Assembly (NCBI GenBank): GCA_937937835.1 | Contig: CALDBJ010000042.1 | Span: 1-30,375 of the forward strand | Source: an uncultured Collinsella sp. | Lineage (GTDB): Bacteria > Actinomycetota > Coriobacteriia > Coriobacteriales > Coriobacteriaceae | Direction of reading: 5' to 3' | DNA length: 30,375 nt | Shown: positions 7,884 through 16,072 of the stretch, one piece after another | How positions within the stretch are numbered: position 1 is the stretch's first letter | Layout: every line of letters begins with the position of its first letter | The notes under the pieces: generated by a model | What the model was told of the DNA's origin: nothing | Seen by the model: the letters and a program-made list of their open reading frames with translations, nothing else | Database searches by the model: none | Program-made: the position numbers and the translations under genes

Positions 7884-9509
7884 CTACTCCTTATCAAACG
7901 AAACGTCGGCGGCAGGAAGCTCAATCGTAAAGACCGAGCCGTGCGGGTCCGCCGCGGCAACCTCTATGCTACCGCCATGCGCCAGCGCAATGGAGCGGCA
8001 GAGCGAAAGACCCAGGCCCACGCTGCGATGGCTGTCGGCAAGACCGTGGTTGGCGGTGTAGAACGACTCAAAGATTCGCTCGCGGTCCTCGGGCGCAATG
8101 CCCGGGCCGTCATCGGCCACCGAGCACTCCACGCGTCCATCGTCGACGCTAATCGAAATCATGATATGCGAGCCTGCGGGCGTATAGGTGATGGCGTTGT
8201 TCACCAGATTGACCACCAGCTGCACCATCAGGCGCGCATCGACGTTGACGAGCGCCGGCTCATCGCACGCCACCACCTTAAGGTCGTGCTCGCGCACGGC
8301 AGGGTTCACGTGGCGCAGCGCCTCCTCCAGGATATCGTCCATGAGCTCGAGCGTAGTCGACAGATGCATGCCGCCGCCCTCGAGCTTGGTGATGGCGAGC
8401 AGGTTCTCGACGGTGGCGTTGAGCCACAGCGCATCCGAGCGAATGGATAGAAGCAGGCCGCGGCGCGTTTGGGCGTCGAGCACCGCGGTGCCGGTCGAAC
8501 CCTGGTCGAGCAGGACATCGGCATTGCCTGAAATACTGGTGAGCGGTGTGCGCAGGTCGTGCGAGATGGAGCGCAGCAGGTTGGCGCGCAACTGTTCGTT
8601 TTTGGCGAGCACCGCCGCTTCCTCGCGGGCCTCCATGGCGCGGGCGCGGTCGAGCGCCAGCTCGCCTTCGCTCACGATGGCATCGGCAAGTGTCCGCTCC
8701 TCATGCGTCAGCACGTCGGGCTCGGCAACGATAGCCAGCACGCCCACCACCGAAGCGGGTTCGCCCGAGCGGACGAAGCCGTCGCCCGTGCGAACCGTCA
8801 GGTAGATGCCATAAAACGCCGAGCCGCCAAACGTGGCGTCGAGCGGCGTTCCCACATAGGCGGACGCCGAGAGCCGCGGCGGCATCTGCGGCGCCAGTTC
8901 GTGCACCGGTGCGGCATCGCCCACGGCCGTGTAAGTCGCGCGCGGCAGCAGGTCATCGCCCTCGGCGTCGGCGCTGTACCACACGACAGGGCAGCCCGAA
9001 AGACGCGCCAGCTGCGTGGCCATGGCGTGAACGATCTGATGCTGATCGGCGCACCGCTGCAGCATGCGGTTGGTCTCGAGCACCATATGTGTGCGGCGAT
9101 CGCTGGCGGCAGCCTGTGCCAAGGCGCGGCGCAGGGCCAACGCAATCGAACTCGACACAAGCGAGACCACGAACATGATGAAGAACATGCCGGGATAGCC
9201 GCGGTCGATAAGCGACAGCGAGTAGCGCGGGTCGACAAACAAGAAGTTGTAGAGCGCCACGGCGGCAGCCGAGCTCAGCAAGCAATACAGGCGACTCCAG
9301 GTAAAGAATGCGCACAGCTGAACGGCAAACACATAGACGATCATGATGCTCGGCGCGAGACCCGGATGGTCGAGTAGCGCGCCCACAATCGTCGCCGCGA
9401 CCAGCAGCCCCACCGATACGCAGGCGTCATACAGAGGAGTGCGGCGCGTCAGCGTTGTGCGCCGCCACCAAAAGCTATCGGCAATATCGCCGTCCGTACG
9501 GACGTCCAT
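7884..9509 (-). CDS. kdpD: KdpD-type sensor histidine kinase lacking the N-terminal KdpD/Usp domains
   Basis: This 541-aa membrane kinase begins with transmembrane segments of the DUF4118 type (about residues 30-128, including the KdpD-like ALYNFLFVDPRYSLSL). A GAF-like sensor region follows (about 145-290), then the HisKA H-box ISHDLRTPL with H317, and an HATPase domain with N-box around N434-N438, DDGPGIAPE near 467 and SVGLGLSLC near 497. Canonical KdpD is about 900 aa. The missing part is the N-terminal KdpD domain and Usp domain that sense potassium or c-di-AMP, so input must come through the membrane and GAF regions. The ATG at 9509 is 5' of a purine-rich GAGAGGGGCGGG. It forms an operon with kdpE. 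Confidence 0.93.
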   Translation of the reverse strand: MDVRTDGDIADSFWWRRTTLTRRTPLYDACVSVGLLVAATIVGALLDHPGLAPSIMIVYVFAVQLCAFFTWSRLYCLLSSAAAVALYNFLFVDPRYSLSLIDRGYPGMFFIMFVVSLVSSSIALALRRALAQAAASDRRTHMVLETNRMLQRCADQHQIVHAMATQLARLSGCPVVWYSADAEGDDLLPRATYTAVGDAAPVHELAPQMPPRLSASAYVGTPLDATFGGSAFYGIYLTVRTGDGFVRSGEPASVVGVLAIVAEPDVLTHEERTLADAIVSEGELALDRARAMEAREEAAVLAKNEQLRANLLRSISHDLRTPLTSISGNADVLLDQGSTGTAVLDAQTRRGLLLSIRSDALWLNATVENLLAITKLEGGGMHLSTTLELMDDILEEALRHVNPAVREHDLKVVACDEPALVNVDARLMVQLVVNLVNNAITYTPAGSHIMISISVDDGRVECSVADDGPGIAPEDRERIFESFYTANHGLADSHRSVGLGLSLCRSIALAHGGSIEVAAADPHGSVFTIELPAADVSFDKE

Positions 9510-9538
9510 CAGCGTCCCGCCCCTCTCTCAAAAACAAA

Positions 9539-9574
9539 AACCACCACAAAGGGACAGGCACCTTTGTGGTGGTT
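9539..9574 (-). terminator. Strong intrinsic terminator just upstream of kdpD
   Basis: A 14-bp perfect stem (AACCACCACAAAGG / CCTTTGTGGTGGTT) has an 8-nt loop. Read on the minus strand it is followed by TTTTTGTTTTTG (9527-9540 region), a classic U-tract. It lies between the 64-aa membrane protein gene and kdpD, only about 30 nt before the kdpD start. A third partial copy, TTGTGGTGGTT, follows at 9579-9589. The core AAAGGGACAGGCACC resembles the palindrome at 12026-12060. Confidence 0.8.
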
Positions 9575-9620
9575 TCCCTTGTGGTGGTTCCAAGTGTATA
9601 GCCTTTGCAACCGGCGGTCG

Positions 9621-9815
9621 CTAGACAAACAGCACGTGCGCGAGCAGGGCACACACGCACACCGCTCCAAATACCAGTGCCACGATCGAGATCACGCGGT
9701 CGGCCATGTCCATGTTGGCACGATTCGTAAAGAACCGATCTTCGGCGGCGTCGACGCGCGCCTCACGCACCATTTCGACCACCGCCTCACGGCCATCGAG
9801 CGCCTTTGTATCCAT
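9621..9815 (-). CDS. Small single-pass membrane protein between kup and kdpD
   Basis: This is a 64-aa protein of unknown family. The first 40 residues are charged and probably cytoplasmic (ALDGREAVVEMVREARVD). The rest is one hydrophobic span (ISIVALVFGAVCVCALLAHVLFV) that ends at the C-terminus. The ATG at 9815 has a near-perfect GGGGAGGT 4 nt upstream. In-frame ATGs 30-33 nt earlier lack such a site. It lies 60 nt after kup and before the terminator at 9539-9574, so it is probably co-transcribed with kup. By position it could be a small regulatory subunit of Kup or of the kinase, comparable in size to KdpF-like peptides, but no homology is claimed. Confidence 0.75.
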   Translation of the reverse strand: MDTKALDGREAVVEMVREARVDAAEDRFFTNRANMDMADRVISIVALVFGAVCVCALLAHVLFV

Positions 9816-9875
9816 GTTTACCTCCCCGGCCTCATGCTTATCCATCAAAAACCAACTCCGTGTAGCCGCCGACGT

Positions 9876-11903
9876 CTACGGCCGCTCGTTGGGAGCCAGG
9901 CGTTGCATCTTGTTCACGGCCTTGAACTTGGTGAACAGCGGCACGTACTCAAAGCTCACGTTGGAGTTCTCCAGGCCGTACCAACGCGCGGGCGTGCCGG
10001 CGGCGCGGCGAATGATGTACTTGAGCGTGATGGCCGTACGCTCGCTGGGCTCCACATCGCTTTCGGGCGCCAGAAGCTTACGGATCAGGACGAACTTGAA
10101 CGTGCCGATGTTACCCGGATCCTTGTAGACCGAGTAGTCATGCGTCTGCGGCGGCAGCTCGCCGGTGGCAGCCAGGTCCTGAACAACCTGACGCAGGTAG
10201 GCATTGACGCGCTGGTTGATCTTGTAGCCCAGGTACAGGTGCACGCGGAACACGTAGTCGGTGCCGAACGTCTCGACCGAATAGGCAAAGGTATGCGGCT
10301 CGTCCATGGTCTCGACATTCACGAACCACCAGGCACGAGCGCGCTTGGGATGCTTGTCCAAGATCGAGTAGACGATATCACGGTCGATGTAATCGGTATG
10401 GGTGTCCTTGGTCAGGTACACGATGTTGTCGCTCAGGCGCTCGTAGCGATCGTCATCGCGCAGGCGCTTGAGCTGCGGCAGGTAGCTGCGCAGCGGCAGC
10501 AGCGTAAACTGGCGCTGCTCAACAGCCGTACCGTTGTACCAGCACACCATGATGCCCATGATGAGCGCGGCCATGAGGATGGTGAAGTAGCCACCGTGGA
10601 AGAACTTGGTGAGCGAGCTCACGAAGAAGAAGCCTTCGAGCAAAAGGAAGAAGGCCGCGAAGATCCACGGAGCAACCTTGAGCTTGCGCTCCTCGTGCAG
10701 GTAGAAGAAGAGCAGCAGCGTGGTGCACATCATAGTCAGCGTAATGGCAAGGCCATAGGCGGCTTCCATATGCGCCGAGTTCTGGAACAGCAGCACCACG
10801 ATGACGCAGCCGACAAGCATGACGTTGTTGACCATGGGGATGTAGAGCTGGCCCTTGGTCTCGGCAGGGTAGAAGACCTGCATGTGCGGCATGAGGTCCA
10901 GACGGCTGGCCTCGGACACCAGCGAGAATGCGCCGGTGATGAGCGCCTGCGAGGCAATGATGGCCGCGACGGTGGAAAGGCCGACGGCAAAGGGACGCAG
11001 GCCCGGGGTGAGCATCTGGTAGAAGGGGTTGAGGTCGGCGATACCCATGAGCTCGGGGTTGGCGGCGTTGTTGATAAGCCAAGCGCCCTGGCCCATATAG
11101 GAAAGCAGCAGGCAGCACTTAACGAACGGCCAGGTAGCGTAGATGTTGCCGCGGCCCACGTGGCCCATGTCGGAATAGAGCGCCTCGGCACCGGTGGTGG
11201 CAAGGAAGCAGCTGCCCAGAATCATGATGCCCGCGTGGTTGTTGGGGCTCAGCAAAAAGGCGATGCCACGCACCGGGTTGAGGCACAGCAGCACGGCGGG
11301 GTGCTGGAAGACAAAAAACAGACCCGTGCCGCCCAGGAACAGGAACCACAGCGTCATGATAGGGCCAAAGGCGTGACCGATCTTGGCCGTACCGATGCGT
11401 TGCACCAAAAAGAGCGCGATGATGATGGCGAGCGTAATGGCGACGACGCGGCCCTGGTCATCGCCCAGCACGGCATGGACCGCCGGGATGGTGCGCAGGC
11501 CCTCGATGGCCGTGGTAACGGTAACGGCCGGCGTCAGGATGCCGTCGGCGAGCAGCGCGGCGCCACCCAGCATGGCGGGGATGATAAGCCACTTGCCACA
11601 GCGCTTGACCAGGCTGTACAGGGCAAAGATGCCGCCCTCACCATGGTTATCGGCGCGCAGCGAGATGAGCACATACTTGATGGTGGTCAGCAGCGTGACC
11701 GTCCACACGACAAGGGAGAGCGCGCCGAGCACGAACTCCTCCGTCACGCTTCCGATGCCGCCGTTGCCGGCAACGAGCGCCTTGGTTACATACATAGGGC
11801 TGGTGCCGATATCGCCGTACACCACGCCCAGCGTGACGAGCATCGCCGAGATGCTCACAGGAATCGCAGCGTGCGAGGCTGCCTCCTTGGCCTTTTGTTC
11901 CAT
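9876..11903 (-). CDS. kup: KUP/HAK/KT-family potassium uptake transporter
   Basis: This 675-aa integral membrane protein imports potassium, probably with protons. It carries the KUP signature GVVYGDIGTSPMYV near residues 27-40, followed by about twelve hydrophobic segments up to roughly residue 450 (for example ADGILTPAVTV and the run around WLINNAANPELMG). A C-terminal cytoplasmic domain follows, with IDRDIVYSILDKHPKRA. Length is typical of the family. The ATG at 11903 has GGGAGG about 9 nt upstream; an in-frame TTG at 11921 overlaps that site and is unlikely. A good -10 (TATAAT) lies 35 nt upstream. It is followed on the same strand by a small membrane protein and KdpDE, which suggests a potassium-homeostasis locus. 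Confidence 0.97.
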   Translation of the reverse strand: MEQKAKEAASHAAIPVSISAMLVTLGVVYGDIGTSPMYVTKALVAGNGGIGSVTEEFVLGALSLVVWTVTLLTTIKYVLISLRADNHGEGGIFALYSLVKRCGKWLIIPAMLGGAALLADGILTPAVTVTTAIEGLRTIPAVHAVLGDDQGRVVAITLAIIIALFLVQRIGTAKIGHAFGPIMTLWFLFLGGTGLFFVFQHPAVLLCLNPVRGIAFLLSPNNHAGIMILGSCFLATTGAEALYSDMGHVGRGNIYATWPFVKCCLLLSYMGQGAWLINNAANPELMGIADLNPFYQMLTPGLRPFAVGLSTVAAIIASQALITGAFSLVSEASRLDLMPHMQVFYPAETKGQLYIPMVNNVMLVGCVIVVLLFQNSAHMEAAYGLAITLTMMCTTLLLFFYLHEERKLKVAPWIFAAFFLLLEGFFFVSSLTKFFHGGYFTILMAALIMGIMVCWYNGTAVEQRQFTLLPLRSYLPQLKRLRDDDRYERLSDNIVYLTKDTHTDYIDRDIVYSILDKHPKRARAWWFVNVETMDEPHTFAYSVETFGTDYVFRVHLYLGYKINQRVNAYLRQVVQDLAATGELPPQTHDYSVYKDPGNIGTFKFVLIRKLLAPESDVEPSERTAITLKYIIRRAAGTPARWYGLENSNVSFEYVPLFTKFKAVNKMQRLAPNERP

Positions 11904-11938
11904 AAGCCGGTTTCCTCCCAACTTTAATGTTCGAAGGG

Positions 11939-11944
11939 ATTATA
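11939..11944 (-). promoter_or_regulatory. Probable -10 element of kup
   Basis: A perfect TATAAT on the minus strand, preceded by TTGCC, sits 35 nt before the kup ATG. A weak -35 (TTCAAA-like) occurs about 15-16 nt further upstream. A further TATAAA-like site lies near 11993-11998. The leader would be only about 28 nt, too short for a riboswitch. Confidence 0.6.
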
Positions 11945-12025
11945 GGCAATCGGCCCATGTTTGAATGCACTGTTTTCCCAGCTAGATAAAGATTTATACA
12001 GTCTTTAGGCCACCGCGGCGATATG

Positions 12026-12060
12026 GAATGTGACAAAGGGACTGTCCCCTTGTCACATTC
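12026..12060. repeat. REP-like palindrome after the nitroreductase gene
   Basis: GAATGTGACAAAGGG and CCCCTTGTCACATTC form a 15-bp stem with one mismatch and a 5-nt loop, 1 nt past the nitroreductase stop. No U-tract follows on the minus strand. Its core (ACAAAGGGAC...CCTTGT) matches the core of the hairpin at 9539-9574, so both look like members of one dispersed palindrome family. It may still act as a 3'-end stabiliser or weak terminator. Confidence 0.7.
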
Positions 12061-12061
12061 G

Positions 12062-12937
12062 TCATTTTCCAAGCCAGTTTTTGAACCACCATTCCATGGA
12101 TCGGCTCATCTCGGCCATAAAGGGACTCGTGTGCTTGCGGGTATAGATGTCCACGGCGCGCTCCCCCACCTCGCGGGCATGCGGACGGAACATCGCGTCC
12201 ATCTCGGCCACCTGCGCGTCCATAGTCGCGGCATCGGCGCGGCAGTAGCGCTCCTCGTGCACCAGGTTCACCACGGGATGCGCAATGGCCGGACGCTCCT
12301 TGCGAGGCGTGCCGACGATGAGCATCGACAGCGGCATGGTATAGGGTGGCAGGTCGAGCAGCTCGGCAACTTCCTCGGCGTTCTCCACGATGTCGCCAAT
12401 GTAGCAGCTCCCCAGCCCCAGGGCCTCGGCGGCAACCACGGCGTTTTGAGCAGCGATCACGGCGTCCTGGGCCGCGATGGCAAAGTCGCCCAAACCCGGC
12501 GCGCGGCGGGGCGACTTGCCCGTACGCTCGACAAACTCGGGCTCAAAGCAGCCCACGTGCTCAAACAGATCGATCCACTTGGCATAATCGACCACAAATA
12601 TTAGTGCCCAGGGCGCCTTGGCAATCATGGGCTGGTGGTCGCACAGGCCAGCCAGGCGGTCGAGCGTTGCCTGCTCGCGAATGCTTACGATGGAATACAT
12701 CATCATGGCGCCTGCCGACGGCGCACGGCTCGCCGCGTGCAGAATCGCTGCCCGCTGCTCGTCGGTCACCGCCACGGGACGGTCGTCGTCATCACGCGCG
12801 AAGGCACGCGTAGACGAGCGATGCTCCAAGATGTCCAGCACCACATTGCCCGTAGTCTCGACCGGATAGCCGCGCGTATCCACGCCCACAGCTCCGTCGC
12901 AGTACTCGGCGCCCGTCATACAAACCTGCTCGCTCAT
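12062..12937 (-). CDS. Nitroreductase-family FMN oxidoreductase
   Basis: This 291-aa cytoplasmic protein of the nitroreductase superfamily binds FMN and uses NAD(P)H to reduce nitro- or quinone-type substrates. Visible features are the N-terminal RSSTRAFARDD (phosphate-binding arginines, near residues 40-50), AASRAPSAGAMMMY near 68-81, and the FMN-contact segment EALGLGSCYIGDIVENAEE near 170-190, with ML-IVGTPRKERP after it. An extra C-terminal tail of about 60 residues with Trp/Lys at the end (MEWWFKNWLGK) exceeds the minimal family length of about 200. The ATG at 12937 follows GAGGGTAGG. It appears monocistronic, diverging from the sulfatase-fold gene. The physiological substrate is unknown. 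Confidence 0.93.
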   Translation of the reverse strand: MSEQVCMTGAEYCDGAVGVDTRGYPVETTGNVVLDILEHRSSTRAFARDDDDRPVAVTDEQRAAILHAASRAPSAGAMMMYSIVSIREQATLDRLAGLCDHQPMIAKAPWALIFVVDYAKWIDLFEHVGCFEPEFVERTGKSPRRAPGLGDFAIAAQDAVIAAQNAVVAAEALGLGSCYIGDIVENAEEVAELLDLPPYTMPLSMLIVGTPRKERPAIAHPVVNLVHEERYCRADAATMDAQVAEMDAMFRPHAREVGERAVDIYTRKHTSPFMAEMSRSMEWWFKNWLGK

Positions 12938-13151
12938 CGCCCTACCCTCGCCATTTCTTTAAGAAGCCTTTACGTTTCCGTGTAATTCCCGTCCATTATC
13001 GCGCAGGTCGCCACTACATTGCGCCACACCGCCACACGTGCGCGTTAATATGGCTGGTTGTTGTGCGCAGCCACCAATTGCAGCGCATATCTTGGTAACA
13101 ATCGGGTAAACCCCCGCTTTCGTAGGTTTTAAGTTTGTGAGGAGTCTCAGC

Positions 13152-15452
13152 ATGTTCGCTGCCGCCATCTCGCTCGTCGGTCTTGCGGCGACCGTCTACC
13201 TTGTTTTGCGCGAGGCCAAGGCCATTCGCGCTCAGTCGGGCACCGTCACCAAGGGCGCCTTCGCCTGGAGCGTCGCCTTCGGCCTGTTCCAGCTCTTTTT
13301 GACCATTTGGGGCGCTATTGGCCTCGTCGCGCAAAACGAGCCGCTCGCCTTTGTGATGCTCATCCTGACCAATGCCATCCTCACCGGCTGCGCTTGGGCC
13401 AGCATCGCCCGCGACCGCATCGCCCCGCGCGTCTTTGCGTTCGCCGGGCCCGACGCCCCCGCCCCCACCGGCAAGCTCGCCCGCCTGCGCGGCGCCTTTG
13501 TGGGCAAACCGCTCGTCGCCGCCGTCCTGTGCTTGCTGCTCGCCGGCGTCTTTGCGCTGCTGGGCATGGAGGTCTCGTCCAACCACGACTTTACCTGGGT
13601 TTACCCCCTGTGCATCCTGCTCGAGTGGGCCATCATCACCACACTCATGGTCGGCCTGTTCTTCCTGTTCCAGCGCCATGGCGCAGCTCCCGCGGTCCTG
13701 GCCTTTGCCCTCTTTGTCCTGGGCATTGCCGAGTTCTTCGTCATCACGTTTAAATCCATGCCCATCCAGCCGGGCGACCTTTCGGCCATCTCCACCGCCG
13801 CCGCGGTCGCCGGCAACGGCTACACCTTCTCGATCTCGCTGTTCTGCGTGCTGTCCATGGGCTTTACCGCCATCGCCATGCTGCTGTGCGAGTACGCCGG
13901 CCTGGTGGCACCGCACCGTCAGAAGGGTGCCGTTAATGCCAAGCGCATGCTGCTCACCAACCTGCTCGTCGCCGTGCTTTGCCTGGGCGGCGTGACCGCA
14001 CACGTCACGCTCATCGACTACTACAACACCCTCGGCATCACCGTCTACACCTGGCGCCCGCTCGAGAGCTACTGGCGCGAGGGCTACCTGCCCGCTTTCA
14101 TTAGCGCAGCGCAGTCCATCAAGCCGCCCAAACCCGCCGACTACTCCGTCGACGATGCCAAGGCCACGCTCAAAAAGTACGCCAAGGCCTACGACAAGTC
14201 CGACGCGGCCAAGAGCGACGAGCGCGCCGCCGCAAAGGAGCAGTTCGACAGCGAGAAGCCCACGGTCATCGCCATCATGAACGAGACCTTCTCGGATCTG
14301 TCGATCTACCAGAACATGCGCGCCGGCTACGAAGGCCCGCAGTACTTTAAGAACCTGTCCAACTGCCTCAGCCGCGGCAAGCTCTACGTGAGCGCCTACG
14401 GCGGCGGCACCGCCAATACCGAGTTTGAGTTTATGACCGGCAACTCCATGGCCAACCTGGGCTCGGGCGTGTACCCCTACACCATCTACAACATGGAAAC
14501 GACCGGGAATCTGGCAGAGCAGTTCAAGTCGCTCGGCTATTCCACCACCGCCATGCACCCCAACCACGCAACCAACTGGAACCGCGAGAACGTCTACAAG
14601 GACTTTGGCTTTGACCAGTTCCTGTCCATCAACGACTTCCAGGGCGCCGATACCCTGCGCGGGATGGTGACCGACCAGGCTACCTACGACAAGATTCTTG
14701 AGCTGCTCGACCAGAACGCCGATCCTCAGTTTATCTTCGACGTGACCATGCAGAACCACTCGGGCTACGACACGGGCCTGCTGCCGGTCGACAAGCAGAT
14801 GCATCTGAATATCGACACGACCGACCTGGACGCCAAGACCGTCGAGGACGGCACGCTGTCCGATGTCGACGAGTATGTCTCGTGCATCGAGCAGTCCGAC
14901 CAGGCACTGCACTACTTCCTCAATGCTCTGAGCAAGCTCGACCGCAAGGTTGTCGTGGTGTTCTGGGGCGATCACCAGCCGTTCTTCCCGTCCAAGTTCA
15001 ACGATAAGTGGTTTACCGACGAGGACGACGCTACCCACCAGGAGCGCTTGTGGCAGACCGACTACATCATTTGGGCTAACTACGACGTTGCCGGTTGCGA
15101 CCAAACGAGCGAGGTCGACGACCTGTCCACCAACTACCTGTCCACCCAGCTGATGCAGCTGATCGGCGCACCGCTGACCGACTACCAGAAGGCGCACATG
15201 ACGCTGCGCGAGTCGCTGCCCGCCATCAACTCCGTGGGCTACGAGGACGCCAGCTTGCGCTGGGCGCTCTCCTCCAACGTCACCGGTGACGACGCCGCCG
15301 CAGCAGCCGCCACCAAGGCGCGCGAGGATTACGCCAAGATGCAGTACTACGAGATGTTCCGCGACGGCAAGAACGTCTATACGGAGCACTTCCAGACCGA
15401 GGCCAACGAGACCGACCCCAACCTGGCACCGGGCACGACCAAGATCAAGTAG
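13152..15452 (+). CDS. LTA synthase-like membrane sulfatase-fold phosphotransferase
   Basis: This 766-aa protein has about eight transmembrane segments in the first 300 residues, then an extracytoplasmic alkaline-phosphatase/sulfatase-fold domain of the LtaS type. Such enzymes polymerise or attach glycerol phosphate to cell-wall glycopolymers or lipids. Key elements seen are the metal-ligand strand VIAIMNETFSD (near 371), the nucleophile-threonine segment GGGTANTEFEFMTGNS (near 416), NWNRENVYKDFGFD, VTMQNHSGY and the metal site FWGDHQPFF (near 603). The ATG at 13152 has GAGGAG 7 nt upstream; an in-frame GTG at 13137 overlaps that site. It is single, followed by a terminator element. The exact polymer is unknown; family membership is secure. 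Confidence 0.93.
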   Translation: MFAAAISLVGLAATVYLVLREAKAIRAQSGTVTKGAFAWSVAFGLFQLFLTIWGAIGLVAQNEPLAFVMLILTNAILTGCAWASIARDRIAPRVFAFAGPDAPAPTGKLARLRGAFVGKPLVAAVLCLLLAGVFALLGMEVSSNHDFTWVYPLCILLEWAIITTLMVGLFFLFQRHGAAPAVLAFALFVLGIAEFFVITFKSMPIQPGDLSAISTAAAVAGNGYTFSISLFCVLSMGFTAIAMLLCEYAGLVAPHRQKGAVNAKRMLLTNLLVAVLCLGGVTAHVTLIDYYNTLGITVYTWRPLESYWREGYLPAFISAAQSIKPPKPADYSVDDAKATLKKYAKAYDKSDAAKSDERAAAKEQFDSEKPTVIAIMNETFSDLSIYQNMRAGYEGPQYFKNLSNCLSRGKLYVSAYGGGTANTEFEFMTGNSMANLGSGVYPYTIYNMETTGNLAEQFKSLGYSTTAMHPNHATNWNRENVYKDFGFDQFLSINDFQGADTLRGMVTDQATYDKILELLDQNADPQFIFDVTMQNHSGYDTGLLPVDKQMHLNIDTTDLDAKTVEDGTLSDVDEYVSCIEQSDQALHYFLNALSKLDRKVVVVFWGDHQPFFPSKFNDKWFTDEDDATHQERLWQTDYIIWANYDVAGCDQTSEVDDLSTNYLSTQLMQLIGAPLTDYQKAHMTLRESLPAINSVGYEDASLRWALSSNVTGDDAAAAAATKAREDYAKMQYYEMFRDGKNVYTEHFQTEANETDPNLAPGTTKIK

Positions 15453-15479
15453 CGACTAGCTGCGAGTTCATAACTGAAA

Positions 15480-15609
15480 CGTCTGTCCGGGCGGAGGCAT
15501 ATAAGGTTCCCTGCTCGGACAGTCCTGCGCAAGACGGGGGCCACATTAAGTGGCCCCCTTTGCGTGCGGAACTCGCGATGAACCTTATATGCCTCCGCCT
15601 GGACAGACG
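15480..15609. repeat. 130-bp terminator-bearing inverted-repeat element, copy 1 (MITE-like)
   Basis: Terminal arms of 30 bp (15480-15509 and 15580-15609) are complementary with one G-T wobble. Between them lies a 9-bp hairpin terminator. The internal part is the reverse complement of the elements at about 20837-20985 and 30279-30375. No clear target-site duplication is visible, so mobility is an inference from the multi-copy, inverted-repeat form. Confidence 0.75.
15536..15558 (+). terminator. Terminator of the LTA synthase-like gene
   Basis: GGGGGCCAC and GTGGCCCCC flank the loop ATTAA, followed by TTTGCG. It is 84 nt downstream of the stop at 15452 and is carried by the inverted-repeat element, copy 1. 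Confidence 0.75.
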
Positions 15610-15663
15610 CCCTGATGTTGGGGCGTGGCTTGTCTTGGGTGTATCGCCGAACATATATAAGTT

Positions 15664-15686
15664 GAAGGCCACGTTATGTGGCCTTC
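15664..15686 (+). terminator. Second hairpin terminator
   Basis: GAAGGCCAC and GTGGCCTTC flank the loop GTTAT, followed by TTTGTTT. It repeats the hairpin of the preceding element in slightly diverged form and stands just before the first repeat array. Confidence 0.7.
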
Positions 15687-15727
15687 TTTGTTTGCGGAAA
15701 TTGCGACCCGGAATTCTTGTCTGGAAT

Positions 15728-16048
15728 GGGATGCAGTTTCCGCTTGGGACCCGATTGGGAAAGTGTGTCCCACTATTCAGCTGGATTCCGGGATATATTT
15801 TCCGGTTGAGGCTCGTTGGGAAAGTGCGTCCCACTTTGGGGGCTGATTCTGGGACGTGGTTTCCGGTTGGCTCTCATTGGGAAAGTTCATCCCATTTCTC
15901 GGCCTAATTATGGGATGCAGTTTCCCGTTGAGGACCCTTTGGGAAAGTGCGTCCCGGTCTGGGCGCTCAAACTGGGATGGATTTTCCGGATGAGGGCTTG
16001 ACGGAAAATGTGTCCCGTTCCGGGCGCTAATTGTGGGATGCAGTTTCC
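15728..16048. repeat. Periodic hairpin array 1 (61-62 nt period)
   Basis: Six A modules (consensus GGGAYGNANTTTCC) start at 15728, 15790, 15851, 15912, 15974 and 16035. They alternate with five B modules (consensus GGGAAAGTGYGTCCC, the reverse complement of A) at 15757, 15818, 15879, 15941 and 16002. A-to-B start spacing is 27-29 nt and B-to-A is 32-34 nt, giving a 61-62 nt period. The short A-B gaps are themselves semi-palindromic (TTGAG...CTCA), so each unit can fold into a hairpin of about 44 nt. The gaps vary, the modules vary little, and no reading frame persists. The 15610-16070 interval holds this array and the second terminator only, and no gene. Confidence 0.9.
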
Positions 16049-16072
16049 GCTTGCGGAGTCTCCACTCAACAG

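Noticed and set aside
9564..11927. 787-aa plus-strand reading frame antisense to kup
   Set aside because: The minus strand encodes an unmistakable Kup transporter; the antisense frame is low-complexity His/Gln/Arg-rich.
11904..12061. c-di-AMP or other potassium riboswitch upstream of kup
   Set aside because: The predicted leader is only about 28 nt and no conserved riboswitch core could be recognised.
13014..15389. 791-aa minus-strand frame opposite the LTA synthase-like gene
   Set aside because: Antisense shadow; Gly/Val/His/Gln-rich with no domain, whereas the plus strand has transmembrane segments and catalytic motifs.
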